The translations under genes and the position numbers were made by a program. A stretch of 39,121 bases of DNA from Lachnospiraceae bacterium UBA3820 (GTDB lineage: Bacteria; Bacillota; Clostridia; Lachnospirales; Lachnospiraceae). The stretch spans positions 1 through 39,121 of the forward strand of contig DFDU01000121.1 of assembly GCA_002369325.1 (NCBI GenBank), written 5' to 3'. The notes below the pieces were generated by a model. That model searched no databases and had not been told where the DNA came from. It saw nothing but the letters and a program-made list of their open reading frames with translations. How positions within the stretch are numbered: position 1 is the stretch's first letter; the number at the start of each line of letters is the position of its first letter. This document shows positions 23,166 through 33,601 of the stretch, piece after piece.

Positions 23166-26100
23166 ATGAAAAATTTACGAGAAAAAACGTCAAGACCAAG
23201 GAAGAAAGTAATTGCATTTTTACTTTCGTTACTTATGGTGCTTTCTATTGCTTTGCCAAGCGGAGGAAGCGGTGTAAGGTATAATTCTTATGCTGAAGGG
23301 GAGGAGTCTGCCTTGGGTGAGGGGGTAGAGCTTACCACAGAAGATGAAACATCCGGGGAAGAAGTGACATCGGAAGAAACGACTGGAGAAAATATGGATG
23401 AAGCTTCAGATATATCCGGTGAAGTGACTACAGAGATGGACGATGAAGACACAACCGGACAAAATCCTGATGAAGGATTATTTGATGAAGATAATAATTT
23501 GTTGGGAAGTAATTCTTCAGATGGTGAAGAAGAGTTTATAGAGGAAGAAAGCATACTTGGGGATGGGGAATATGTTAATCCAAAGCTTATAGTTTTAGCT
23601 GCAAACAATATGACTGTTGAACTTGCAAACCCTTCAGGTAATTATGATAGAAATTCGCAATTTAATATAAATATCAATTATACAATTCCTCAGTCCAATA
23701 TGGCTGATGCCTATCAGAAAAATTCAGAAGAAAAGGTTATCTGGGTATATGATTTAAGTGAATATCTGAGTCAACATAAAGAATTAGCGGCATTATCAAA
23801 CAATGCCACAGGTCCTATAAAAGAAGGAAATGAGCAAAGAGGAACATATACTGTAATAGACAATAAAGTATATCTTGATATAGACAGTTACTGGTTGTCA
23901 CAAAGTTTAAATAATGATGTGACCGGTACGTTTCAGCTTGAAATGTCTTTAGATTCGTCTCAAATCGGTTCGGAAGATAGTCTGACATTTACATTTCCGG
24001 GTTCTACTACTGAAACAACATTAAACTTTAGCGATGCGTCTGTTTCAAATGTGACCAGCTCAAAAAGCGTAGTAAACGAAAATGTGGTAGCAAATGCAGA
24101 CGGAACATATGATGTGGAATATACTATACAGGTAACTCCGAATTCCAATCATAAAGAAAGCTTTAAAGTGGTTGATACTATATCAGACGATTTTCAGTCA
24201 TATATTAGTGATTCGTTTAAATTAAAACCTTCATGGGGAGGAAGTGAAATTGAAATACCTGCAAGCTGTTTATCCGGCGTTAATGGAAAAAGTGTAGAAA
24301 TCGATATATGGCAGGTTATGAAAGATAATGCTGCATCTTATCCGAATTTAACAGCAAATGATAATTATATTAAGGCAGGCGAATCATATTTTATTACATA
24401 TAAGACAAATGTTAATGCCGATGGGTTAGGTCAGGCATTAAAGAATGATGTGAAATGTAAATGGGAAAATGATAAAGAAGGCGGGGTAGCCAGTAAAGAG
24501 TTTTCTTTAAAGGAAAAAATAGAGACAAATAAAGAATATACAGATTTAGGTGAAAATAAATATAAATATACGATAACTATTGGTGGAGATAACACAGACT
24601 TATCAAATGTAACCATTAAAGATACAATGAAAGATCTTCAAAATATTATAGGGGATATTGTATTAACAAAACATGATGGAACAAAGGTTACTATTAGTAC
24701 ATCCGATGGTAAATTTGCTGATTCTGATTTTTCGGATAATACATATGAATTGTTTAACTTTACAGATACAGCTTCCTATGGAAAGGGTTCAATTACGATA
24801 GAATATACCGTTGAGATTCCTGATAATGAATCGGCACAGGGTATAAAAGGAACAAAACAAATTACAAATAATGTTGAAGTTACGGGGACAAATAAATCAG
24901 GAAGTTCAAGTACTGCTTTCAATGTTAATTTTGGTGATGAAGCAAAACCTACAATTGAAAAGACTTTTGTGAGCCTTGATGAGGACGAAAAAACGTTTGA
25001 ATGGAAGATAAAGGTGGGTAATCCGGGTTCGGATGATTTGGAGAATGTATATGTTACGGATTCTCCAAGTAACAATGCTAATTCAACTGATAGTATTGAT
25101 TGGAATGGTATAGTAGTTAAAGATTCAAGCGATTCGGTTGTTGATTCATCAAAATATAGTATAGTTGAGAATGTTCCTAGTTCGAGCATATCTAAAGCTG
25201 TCAAATTTGATAAAATACCTGCCGGTACTGACTATTATATATATATTACGACAACTACATCAGAACTGGTAAATGCAAAAACGTATAAAAATACAGCAAG
25301 TATATTTTATGCAAATATGTATTATCGGGATGAAGAGTCTTCGGCAGAAAAAAAATATAGTAGTAACGAATTTGATATAACTAAGTCATGTTCATATGAT
25401 GAAGCTACAGAAACATATACCTGGACAGTAGTGGTTAATTCCGAAAAAAACACATATGAACCTGATTCTAAATTATATTTTGTAGATAATTTACCTGATG
25501 GTATGGAATATGTTCCTAACAGTATGAATGTTGCCTTTGATGGAAAAATAACAATAGATGGAGCAGAACAAACTACAAATTATCATAGTTTTAATATAGA
25601 GCCTTCAATTAATGGTAATAATATAGGACCAGTAGATGTTTCGAGTCTTATTAGTGGTACATATACTTATGGAACACATAATTATGTTGTAGGTATTAAC
25701 GAGTTAAAATCAACATTTACGTACAAAACGAAGATAACTGATTCGGAAAAAACAAGAATACAGGGTTTAATTAATACTCAGACATCTTTTACTTATACCA
25801 ATACCGCCAAGGTGACAGATGAAACCGGTAATACTGTATTACAGTCGGCTACTTCGGATGCAACATATGATTATAAGGTTTTGACCAAAAAAGATCTTGG
25901 TTCAACTAAGGATAATGTAAAATTTCAGATTATAATTAATCCTGATGAACTCATGCTAAATGGCGGAGAAGCTTTAAAATTAACCGATACTTTGGAAACA
26001 ACCATAGAATTGTTGTTTGGCGGAGATAGCGCTCTTACCGTAAAAGATAAAAATGGCATAGATATGATTGCGGATGGAAGAGCAAAGGCTTCTTATAATG

Positions 26101-29100
26101 ATGATGAAAGAACTATAACTATATATGTGCCTGATCAAACTAAAGTCATAGTTAATTATAGTGTAGCTACCAGAAAAACCGGAGATATATTGGTAAAAAA
26201 TGAAGCATTATTGGTCGGTGGAGGAAAGACTTATTCTGATCAAACAAGTGAACAACATCATGTCGCTTCTCATTCGGCAACGATTCAAGGAGGAGATATA
26301 CAACTTCATAAGATTGATGAAAATAACCTTAGTGTTCAATTGACAGGGGCAGAGTTTGATTTATATGAACTTCCTTTTGATAGTACTACATATGTAGTTG
26401 GAACTCCGGTATTTAAGAAAAAGATAATAAGTTCAACAAATATGTTTACAATTCCTTCCGGAACCATAGAGCAAGGTAAATTATATTATTGGATTGAAAC
26501 TAAAGCTCCGGATGGCTATATATTGGAACAGACACCGCATTACTTTACTGCATACAATGTAGGGACAACTGATGAAGAAACAGAAGCCAATAATGTTATT
26601 GCAAAAACTATTGATAATGGTATTCAGAATAACAACACTGACAGTAATGGCGAAAGATTAATAGTTAATACAGTCGAAATAGGTTCATATGTATGGAATG
26701 TATGTAATAAAAAGGGTACATCCATACAGATTAAAAAAGCTATAGCTTCTGATAGTGAAATGATTCCGTCGACGATAACTGATTATAATATAGATGTCAC
26801 CTTTAGCAATTCAGGTACATTTAAAGTAACACGAGGTGATAACACAGAAACAAACGTAGAGTTTACAAAAGATACAGCTAAGCGATTAAGTATCAAAGCA
26901 GATGAAACTATAACCATTTCGGGTATTCCTGAAGGAACGACATATACGGTTACCGAGGACTTAACCGGTTATACAGGCTTTGACGAGCCGACAATTGTAT
27001 ATTCTGATGATACTTATAAGATGACCGGTTCAGATTCGGTTGATACAGTAACTATAACAAATAAGTATACAGAAACTTCAACAGAGTTACCTGCGGAAAT
27101 TAAGGTTAAAAAGGTAGATTCGGATGATAATACATCTACAATTTCCGGTGCTGTATTTAAGATTTATTCTGATGCCGAGTGTTCAACATTATTGCCGGTA
27201 AACACCAATGGCCTTGTTGCGAACGAGATTACAACCGGAACTGATGGAACAGCTAAGTTTGAATTTAGTGATGTCAGTGGTTTGAGTGCTGGTACAGAAG
27301 GAGTAACTTATTACATCAAAGAAGTATCTGTACCTGCGCCATATAAGGCAGATACCGATACTATATATAAGGCTAATATAAAAGTTGATGGTACAACGGC
27401 AACTGTAACAGTAGGTAAGAAGGATGATGCAACATTGTCTTCAAGTCCGCTTGTTGTTAAAAATGATAAGGTTGCTAATGTTAAGGTTACAAAGCATGTA
27501 ACTTTTGATGTTGCTCCATCATCAGATATTATAAATGCAGCTACATTTAAGGCGAAAATTAAATTTGGTACTGCACTTACAGGAACATTTAAATATGATA
27601 AATATGATAAATCAAACAGTAAGATTGTAAGTGACGGAACTATTACATTTAATAACAGCGACACTTCGGCAGAAGAATTAGAGTTTAATGATCATTATTA
27701 CTATATAATAAAGGATGTTAAGGTCGGAACAACAGTTACGGCTGAAGAAACAGGTGATTATCAGACGGTATATGACACTGCTAAGTATGAGTATGACACA
27801 ACCGGAAGTGATCCGAAGCCTGCGGCTATAAGTGTTTCTGATAGTAGTGCTAATGAAATAACCATTTTAAATAATTATTCACAGAAAAAAGGTTCTCTTA
27901 GCATATCTAAGACCAGGTCCGGAGAAAGTGTTACAAAAACAACGTTTAAAGTAATTGTTAAGAATAAATCAGATAAGTATATCAAAGCTGACGGTTCAAC
28001 AAGTGATACTGAGGTTAAACTTGATGTGACGGTTGGAACACCGCTTGTTATAAATAATCTTGTTCCGGGTAAGTATACTGTAGAAGAAGATAAGGATGAT
28101 GCAAAATCCGGTGTTGTTTATACACTTAACGTAACCGGAGAAGGTGAATATACGGTTGGAAGCGGAGAAACCGTAAACGTACCTTTAAACAACGAATATA
28201 AGGCCGGAAAATTAAAGATTCAAAAGAACGTAACTGCGGATACGGGAGTAACATTTGCAGATGATGACTTTGAAATAAGTATCAATGTTGCCGGTGCCGG
28301 TAATGGTACATATACAGCAACAGGAACGGCGGGTATTACATCGGTTACTTTTGTAAACAATGTTGCAACAATTACATTAAAAAATGATAAATACATTGAA
28401 ATTAAAGGATTGCCGTATAATGCTGCTTATACTGTAGCAGAGACTACTCCTACAAAGGAATCATCTGATGGTAAAGGCACATTTACAGAAGATACTGATG
28501 CAACTACAGGCTCGAAAAATAAAACCGGCAATACATCAGAAACTGTTACGGACGCTAATACCGTAATTATTGTAAATAAATATGCGGAAAATAAGGGTAA
28601 AGTAACGGTTAAAAAGGAATTTTCCGGTATAAATTCATTACCTGTCGGTTTCAAAATAACAAATGACTATAACAGTGATGTATTTACTGTAGCCAATAAG
28701 CAATCAGGTTCGGGTACGGCATCAGATCCATATATATGGTATATAGATGAAGTGCCTGTCGGAACAAATGTAACATTTACAGAGAGCGGATTCTTAGACA
28801 ATGACTATTCTGTTAATGTTAATAATGTAGCAAATACATCAGGAAGCGCTGATGTGTCAATTACGTCGGTTAAAAAGGGTAATGCTAGTGATAATGAAGT
28901 AAGCTTTAAAAACGATTACGAGATTAAAAAGGGCAGCTTTACTATTGAAAAGAAGATTACTTCAAAAGATGGAGATGGCATATCAGGAAGTGGTTATAAT
29001 GTAAATCACGAATTTGAAGTAACAGTTTCGTTTACATTCCCGGATGGACAGACACCGTCTAATATTAAAGTAAATGAAACAGATACAACTTTATCTGATA

Positions 29101-32100
29101 ATAAAGTAACATTTACTATAAAAGAAGGTGACTCAAATAAAGTTACCTTAAGTGATATTCCTTTTGGTACCACTTATACTGTTGTTGAAAACTTAAAGAC
29201 AGCAGATATTGAAGCCGGTTATCAAAAAGATACAACAACCGGAAATATTGTATACGGAACAGGTACTTCGTTATCAAATGGTACTATTGGGGATACAAGT
29301 ACAAATGTTGTTGTAAATAATAAATATAAGTGGCCTGTAGCCGGACATATCGTTATAACAAAGAAGGTTACCGGTGACAGAACATGGAGCGATATAAATT
29401 CTTATATTTCGTTCAGGTTATATAAGTTAAATGGAAGTGATTATGAAGTTGTTGGTACACAGATATCGGCACCGACCGATTGGAACGATAATGGTGACGG
29501 AACATACTCATATACAATTCCAAACCTGGAAAACGGAACATATAAAGTGGTTGAGGAGGTAAATGAAACTGCTGATACATCGTTAGCATATTATAACTTT
29601 AAAACATATGCAGGGAATACAATCAATCCGACAGCTGAACAAAAATCAGTTGATGGTATTACTATTGATGATACAACGAAGGATGGAAGTGCATATTTTG
29701 TAAATGATTATCAGGCTAAAAAAGGCGGATTTAAGATTACAAAGAATGTAGAAAACGATCCGGGTGATAATGTAGTATTTCCTGTTACAGTTGAATTAAA
29801 TTACGATAATGAAACATTAATAGGTGGAACATATACAGTAGATGGTGAAAGTGCTGTTACATTTAATGAAACCACAACAAATACCGGCATTGTTATATCG
29901 AAAGCCAATAAAAAAGCAACAATATCATTTAAGTTAAAACATAATCAATCTGTTACATTTACAAATATTCCTTACGGTACTACTTACACGGTAACAGAAG
30001 GAGCTTTAGACGGAGCTGCATATAACGGATATAGCCAAAAGAGTGGAACCGAGCATATTGTATATGGAGATACAGGTAAAATTGTATCTGATAATGCAAT
30101 AGATGAAGTGACTGTCAATAATGTATATACACCTGAAGGAAAGATTATTATCTACAAAACTTTAGATCTTCCGACGGGAGTTTCATGGGATGATATAAAG
30201 GGAAGTATTTCATTTATAATATCTGATAATGACAATACTACCGATGATATAGAAATCTCAGGATCCTCACTTGCTTGGGATAATACTTTAAATGCTTATG
30301 TTTATACAAAAGGTGGTATCCCGCTTGATAAAACATATACAGTAACGGAATCTGTCAATACTGCATCCGGTACAGCCTGGTTTAAATATGATGTAACCAC
30401 TAAGGCAGGTACTACACAAGCCGGATTAACCGATAGTTCTACAAAAGAGGTAGCGGTAGGGGCAATCACAGCAACTAATCCTGTTGGTAAAGCATATTTT
30501 GAAAACAGATATACTGTAAAGACCGGAAAGCTTATTATTAAGAAGTCTTTTGACCCTGTTCCGACAGGCGTTGCAAACTATGGAGATGAAGTGTTTGATG
30601 TAGCGGTTACACTTACCGATGAAAATAATAATCCTGTAACCGGAACATATGGTACGACTACATTTAATAGTGAAGGTAAAGCAACTGTAAATATTTCAGT
30701 AAATGCGCCTGTAGAGATAACAGACATTCCGTATGGATATAAGTATTCTTATGTAGAACAGGGTAAGACAGGATATCAGAATGTAAGTAACGGGACGGTT
30801 ACAAATAAAGTTATTTCAGCTGTATCGGATACTCAAACAATAACCAATAAGTATGAACCGGATAAAGGTAGTCTTAAACTTGTTAAGAGATTTGCCGATG
30901 ACAGCAAATATAAGGCATATGATGTAAATGCTAAAAATCTGATAGTGTTTACAGTAACAGGACCGGATAATTATTCGAAAACCGTAGATTATTATGATAT
31001 TAAAACCGCAGGAGAGGTTGTATTATCCGATTTAACACCGGGTGATTATACTGTAACCGAAATATCCAATGTTTCAACTGATACGTATATAAGAACAACT
31101 AAGATAAAGGTCGGAACAACAGGTACGGATGAAACAACTGATTCAAAGGTGGCTGGAGTATCAGCGGGAGCTGAAACTACGGTGATTGTTACAAATGACT
31201 ATCAATATAATGAAAAAGCGGAGTTGGATATATCCAAGCTTGTTAATGGTGCGGATGCAGGCGATAAGAAGTTTGAACTCGAGATAGTTTATACAAAGGA
31301 TGCAACCACAAAATACATAGCTGTCGATTCCTCGTCTTCAACCGGTTACAAGCTTGTTGACGAAAGACCTACAGGAAATGCAGTGCCGGTTATAAAAAAC
31401 GGTGAAGTACTTAAAATTAAAAATCTTCCGTTTGGAGAATATGCTGTTTCTGAAAAAACAGGAAGTATAGACATTGAAAATTATATATTTAATGCAGGAA
31501 CCAGTACCACAAGCGGTAGTGTTACATTTACCTCAAATACCACTCAGACTGTTACGCTTAAAAATAACTATAGTGAAGACAGAAGCATTAAGATTTCAAA
31601 ACTTGTATTCGGCACGGATACTGCTTTGGGAAATGCAAGATTACAGCTTATTGAGGGTAATACGGTAAAAGAAGAGTGGACTACGGATGGTACAATTAAG
31701 ACTATTACAGGCCTCAAGTCCGGAGTTAGCTATAAGCTTCACGAGGTAAGTTCACCGGAAGGTTATGCAACGGTTAAGGATATTACATTTATAATAGATA
31801 CTGATAATAACGTGGTTGTAACACCTGCCGGATTAGGTGAAGCGGTTTTCTCCAATGGTACGATTAAGATTTATGACAAAAAGACCAGCGTTAAGATTTC
31901 AAAGGTTGATATAACCAATGAAAAGGAACTTCCTGGAGCAACTATCCAGATTCTTGACAAGGATGGAAATGTTGTAACAGACGAAAACGGAGATAAGCTT
32001 GAATGGACATCGACCTCTACACCAAAAGAGATAGTTGGTCTTAAGACAGGCGTTACTTATACTCTTCGCGAAACTGTAGCTCCGGACGGATATCAGCTTA

Positions 32101-33365
32101 CTACCGATACAGTATTTAAGCTTAACAAAGACGGAAGTTTAGACGGAACGGCAACTACAACAACTGTTTCAAATGAAGGGGTTCTCCTTGTTGAAGATGC
32201 TCCGCTTGGTGCATTTGCGGTTAATAAGAAGGGTTATTATAACGAACTTTGCTCAGATGGAGCAAATGCAACCATTCCTCTTGAAGGAGTCAAGTTTACA
32301 CTTGCTAAGAAGGATGATGCGACCTTTGGTCAGACTAAGGAAACTGATAAAGATGGAATTGCAGCATTTACAGGATTGCAGCCCGGAACATATGAGCTTA
32401 AGGAAACGCAGACTATAAAAGGTTATATACTTGATGAATCGGTATACACAATAAAGATTAACGCTGATGGCTCAAATGATGGTCTTAAGGATGCTTCAGG
32501 TAAGACGGTGGAAGGAAATATTATTACCAATGACGTTCCACGTACCAACTTACAGATGGTAAAAGTAAATCTTAGTAACAGAAATGATAAGCTTCCAGGT
32601 TCTACCTATGGATTATTCAGAAAATCTTCAGGAAATGGAACCGATACCGGTTCAGGAACGGATGAAGCAGGTCAGCTTGTTAAGATTGCTGAGTCAGTAA
32701 CAGATAAGGATGGTATACTTAGATTTAAAGGTGTTCTTACGGGAGTCGAATATACTGTTCAGGAGCTTGCGGCACCAAATGGTTTCTATGTATCGGAACA
32801 ACCGGTAACCATAAGCTTTAAGACTGATGAAAATGGTAATGTTGTAATTGATAAGGTTAGCGACGGAAATGGTACAATTGTTCTTAGTGAAACCGGAGAG
32901 ATTACATGGCTTGAACCTCAGATTAAGGTCAGCTTTACTAAACAGGATATGAATGGAAATAATCTTGCAGGAGCTAAACTTAAGGTTGTTGACAGTACCG
33001 GAAACGATGTAATTTCTTGGACTTCTACAACAGATGCTTATATCGTTGACGGTACATTTACAGCAGGTGAGTCATATAAGCTTGTAGAGGTTGAGGCACC
33101 ATCAGGATATGAGATTGCCGAACCGATTGAATTTACAATTAATGAAAAGGCAGGAGCGGCAGGAGCAGATGTTATTGCAGTTGTTATGAAGGACGAAGCA
33201 AAGTCAACAACAGTTATTCCACCAAAGGAAAATACACCTCCTTCTGTAAAGACCGGAGATGAGACACCGATAAAACCGGTTTCAATGATGATGTTATTCT
33301 CATTGCTTGGAATAATATATATGATTATACTGGGAAAAAGACGTCAGAGCTTCTTAAGAAAATAA
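23166..33365 (+). CDS. Giant wall-anchored adhesin, Cna-B/SpaA modules (3399 aa)
   Basis: This is a very large surface protein, probably a fibrous adhesin. An N-terminal signal (hydrophobic core about 15-30) and an acidic Glu/Thr/Ser tract (about 45-135) lead into an adhesin-like head (about 140-300). Roughly five isopeptide- or DUF11-like modules follow (about 300-1040). A first SpaA module (from about 1042) comes next, then around a dozen tandem ~110-135-residue modules (about 1184-2800). Most open with a K-x-x-I-x-K strand (KKGSFTIEKKI, AGKLKIQKNV) and close with a VxNxY strand, as in DUF7601/DUF5979-type stalks. Five SpaA prealbumin-like modules (about 2805-3350) with YxLxE-xxAPxGY motifs suggest internal Lys-Asn isopeptide bonds. 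The tail has SVKTGDETP (from about 3359), a hydrophobic helix and GKRRQSFLRK, a sortase-type signal lacking LPXTG. No sortase gene is in the window. Confidence 0.92.
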   Translation: MKNLREKTSRPRKKVIAFLLSLLMVLSIALPSGGSGVRYNSYAEGEESALGEGVELTTEDETSGEEVTSEETTGENMDEASDISGEVTTEMDDEDTTGQNPDEGLFDEDNNLLGSNSSDGEEEFIEEESILGDGEYVNPKLIVLAANNMTVELANPSGNYDRNSQFNININYTIPQSNMADAYQKNSEEKVIWVYDLSEYLSQHKELAALSNNATGPIKEGNEQRGTYTVIDNKVYLDIDSYWLSQSLNNDVTGTFQLEMSLDSSQIGSEDSLTFTFPGSTTETTLNFSDASVSNVTSSKSVVNENVVANADGTYDVEYTIQVTPNSNHKESFKVVDTISDDFQSYISDSFKLKPSWGGSEIEIPASCLSGVNGKSVEIDIWQVMKDNAASYPNLTANDNYIKAGESYFITYKTNVNADGLGQALKNDVKCKWENDKEGGVASKEFSLKEKIETNKEYTDLGENKYKYTITIGGDNTDLSNVTIKDTMKDLQNIIGDIVLTKHDGTKVTISTSDGKFADSDFSDNTYELFNFTDTASYGKGSITIEYTVEIPDNESAQGIKGTKQITNNVEVTGTNKSGSSSTAFNVNFGDEAKPTIEKTFVSLDEDEKTFEWKIKVGNPGSDDLENVYVTDSPSNNANSTDSIDWNGIVVKDSSDSVVDSSKYSIVENVPSSSISKAVKFDKIPAGTDYYIYITTTTSELVNAKTYKNTASIFYANMYYRDEESSAEKKYSSNEFDITKSCSYDEATETYTWTVVVNSEKNTYEPDSKLYFVDNLPDGMEYVPNSMNVAFDGKITIDGAEQTTNYHSFNIEPSINGNNIGPVDVSSLISGTYTYGTHNYVVGINELKSTFTYKTKITDSEKTRIQGLINTQTSFTYTNTAKVTDETGNTVLQSATSDATYDYKVLTKKDLGSTKDNVKFQIIINPDELMLNGGEALKLTDTLETTIELLFGGDSALTVKDKNGIDMIADGRAKASYNDDERTITIYVPDQTKVIVNYSVATRKTGDILVKNEALLVGGGKTYSDQTSEQHHVASHSATIQGGDIQLHKIDENNLSVQLTGAEFDLYELPFDSTTYVVGTPVFKKKIISSTNMFTIPSGTIEQGKLYYWIETKAPDGYILEQTPHYFTAYNVGTTDEETEANNVIAKTIDNGIQNNNTDSNGERLIVNTVEIGSYVWNVCNKKGTSIQIKKAIASDSEMIPSTITDYNIDVTFSNSGTFKVTRGDNTETNVEFTKDTAKRLSIKADETITISGIPEGTTYTVTEDLTGYTGFDEPTIVYSDDTYKMTGSDSVDTVTITNKYTETSTELPAEIKVKKVDSDDNTSTISGAVFKIYSDAECSTLLPVNTNGLVANEITTGTDGTAKFEFSDVSGLSAGTEGVTYYIKEVSVPAPYKADTDTIYKANIKVDGTTATVTVGKKDDATLSSSPLVVKNDKVANVKVTKHVTFDVAPSSDIINAATFKAKIKFGTALTGTFKYDKYDKSNSKIVSDGTITFNNSDTSAEELEFNDHYYYIIKDVKVGTTVTAEETGDYQTVYDTAKYEYDTTGSDPKPAAISVSDSSANEITILNNYSQKKGSLSISKTRSGESVTKTTFKVIVKNKSDKYIKADGSTSDTEVKLDVTVGTPLVINNLVPGKYTVEEDKDDAKSGVVYTLNVTGEGEYTVGSGETVNVPLNNEYKAGKLKIQKNVTADTGVTFADDDFEISINVAGAGNGTYTATGTAGITSVTFVNNVATITLKNDKYIEIKGLPYNAAYTVAETTPTKESSDGKGTFTEDTDATTGSKNKTGNTSETVTDANTVIIVNKYAENKGKVTVKKEFSGINSLPVGFKITNDYNSDVFTVANKQSGSGTASDPYIWYIDEVPVGTNVTFTESGFLDNDYSVNVNNVANTSGSADVSITSVKKGNASDNEVSFKNDYEIKKGSFTIEKKITSKDGDGISGSGYNVNHEFEVTVSFTFPDGQTPSNIKVNETDTTLSDNKVTFTIKEGDSNKVTLSDIPFGTTYTVVENLKTADIEAGYQKDTTTGNIVYGTGTSLSNGTIGDTSTNVVVNNKYKWPVAGHIVITKKVTGDRTWSDINSYISFRLYKLNGSDYEVVGTQISAPTDWNDNGDGTYSYTIPNLENGTYKVVEEVNETADTSLAYYNFKTYAGNTINPTAEQKSVDGITIDDTTKDGSAYFVNDYQAKKGGFKITKNVENDPGDNVVFPVTVELNYDNETLIGGTYTVDGESAVTFNETTTNTGIVISKANKKATISFKLKHNQSVTFTNIPYGTTYTVTEGALDGAAYNGYSQKSGTEHIVYGDTGKIVSDNAIDEVTVNNVYTPEGKIIIYKTLDLPTGVSWDDIKGSISFIISDNDNTTDDIEISGSSLAWDNTLNAYVYTKGGIPLDKTYTVTESVNTASGTAWFKYDVTTKAGTTQAGLTDSSTKEVAVGAITATNPVGKAYFENRYTVKTGKLIIKKSFDPVPTGVANYGDEVFDVAVTLTDENNNPVTGTYGTTTFNSEGKATVNISVNAPVEITDIPYGYKYSYVEQGKTGYQNVSNGTVTNKVISAVSDTQTITNKYEPDKGSLKLVKRFADDSKYKAYDVNAKNLIVFTVTGPDNYSKTVDYYDIKTAGEVVLSDLTPGDYTVTEISNVSTDTYIRTTKIKVGTTGTDETTDSKVAGVSAGAETTVIVTNDYQYNEKAELDISKLVNGADAGDKKFELEIVYTKDATTKYIAVDSSSSTGYKLVDERPTGNAVPVIKNGEVLKIKNLPFGEYAVSEKTGSIDIENYIFNAGTSTTSGSVTFTSNTTQTVTLKNNYSEDRSIKISKLVFGTDTALGNARLQLIEGNTVKEEWTTDGTIKTITGLKSGVSYKLHEVSSPEGYATVKDITFIIDTDNNVVVTPAGLGEAVFSNGTIKIYDKKTSVKISKVDITNEKELPGATIQILDKDGNVVTDENGDKLEWTSTSTPKEIVGLKTGVTYTLRETVAPDGYQLTTDTVFKLNKDGSLDGTATTTTVSNEGVLLVEDAPLGAFAVNKKGYYNELCSDGANATIPLEGVKFTLAKKDDATFGQTKETDKDGIAAFTGLQPGTYELKETQTIKGYILDESVYTIKINADGSNDGLKDASGKTVEGNIITNDVPRTNLQMVKVNLSNRNDKLPGSTYGLFRKSSGNGTDTGSGTDEAGQLVKIAESVTDKDGILRFKGVLTGVEYTVQELAAPNGFYVSEQPVTISFKTDENGNVVIDKVSDGNGTIVLSETGEITWLEPQIKVSFTKQDMNGNNLAGAKLKVVDSTGNDVISWTSTTDAYIVDGTFTAGESYKLVEVEAPSGYEIAEPIEFTINEKAGAAGADVIAVVMKDEAKSTTVIPPKENTPPSVKTGDETPIKPVSMMMLFSLLGIIYMIILGKRRQSFLRK

Positions 33366-33393
33366 TCAAATAATTAAAGAAATGCTTTAAATG

Positions 33394-33429
33394 GAGCGTA
33401 TCGTTTATGCGGTACGCTCTTTACTTTTA
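33394..33429 (+). terminator. Intrinsic terminator after the giant adhesin
   Basis: GAGCGTA (33394-33400) pairs with TACGCTC (33413-33419), with an inner CG/CG pairing in the loop, and a T-rich tail (TTTACTTTTA) follows. Confidence 0.72.
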
Positions 33430-33513
33430 TTCTATGAGGCATAAAGGGGAAAATCTTGATAAGAGTGCGATGCGGTTATTGAAAAAAATCATAATTGTTG
33501 TTTTAAAATAAAG

Positions 33514-33542
33514 TTGACATCAGTGAAATATTTTATTATAAA
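33514..33542 (+). promoter_or_regulatory. Promoter of the EamA transporter gene
   Basis: Consensus TTGACA (33514-33519), a 17-base spacer and TATAAA (33537-33542). Transcription would start near 33549. Confidence 0.78.
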
Positions 33543-33601
33543 TACATGTGGACTTTTTGTATAAAGGATTTTAATAAAATAACCGGATAAGGATAAATAA
33601 A

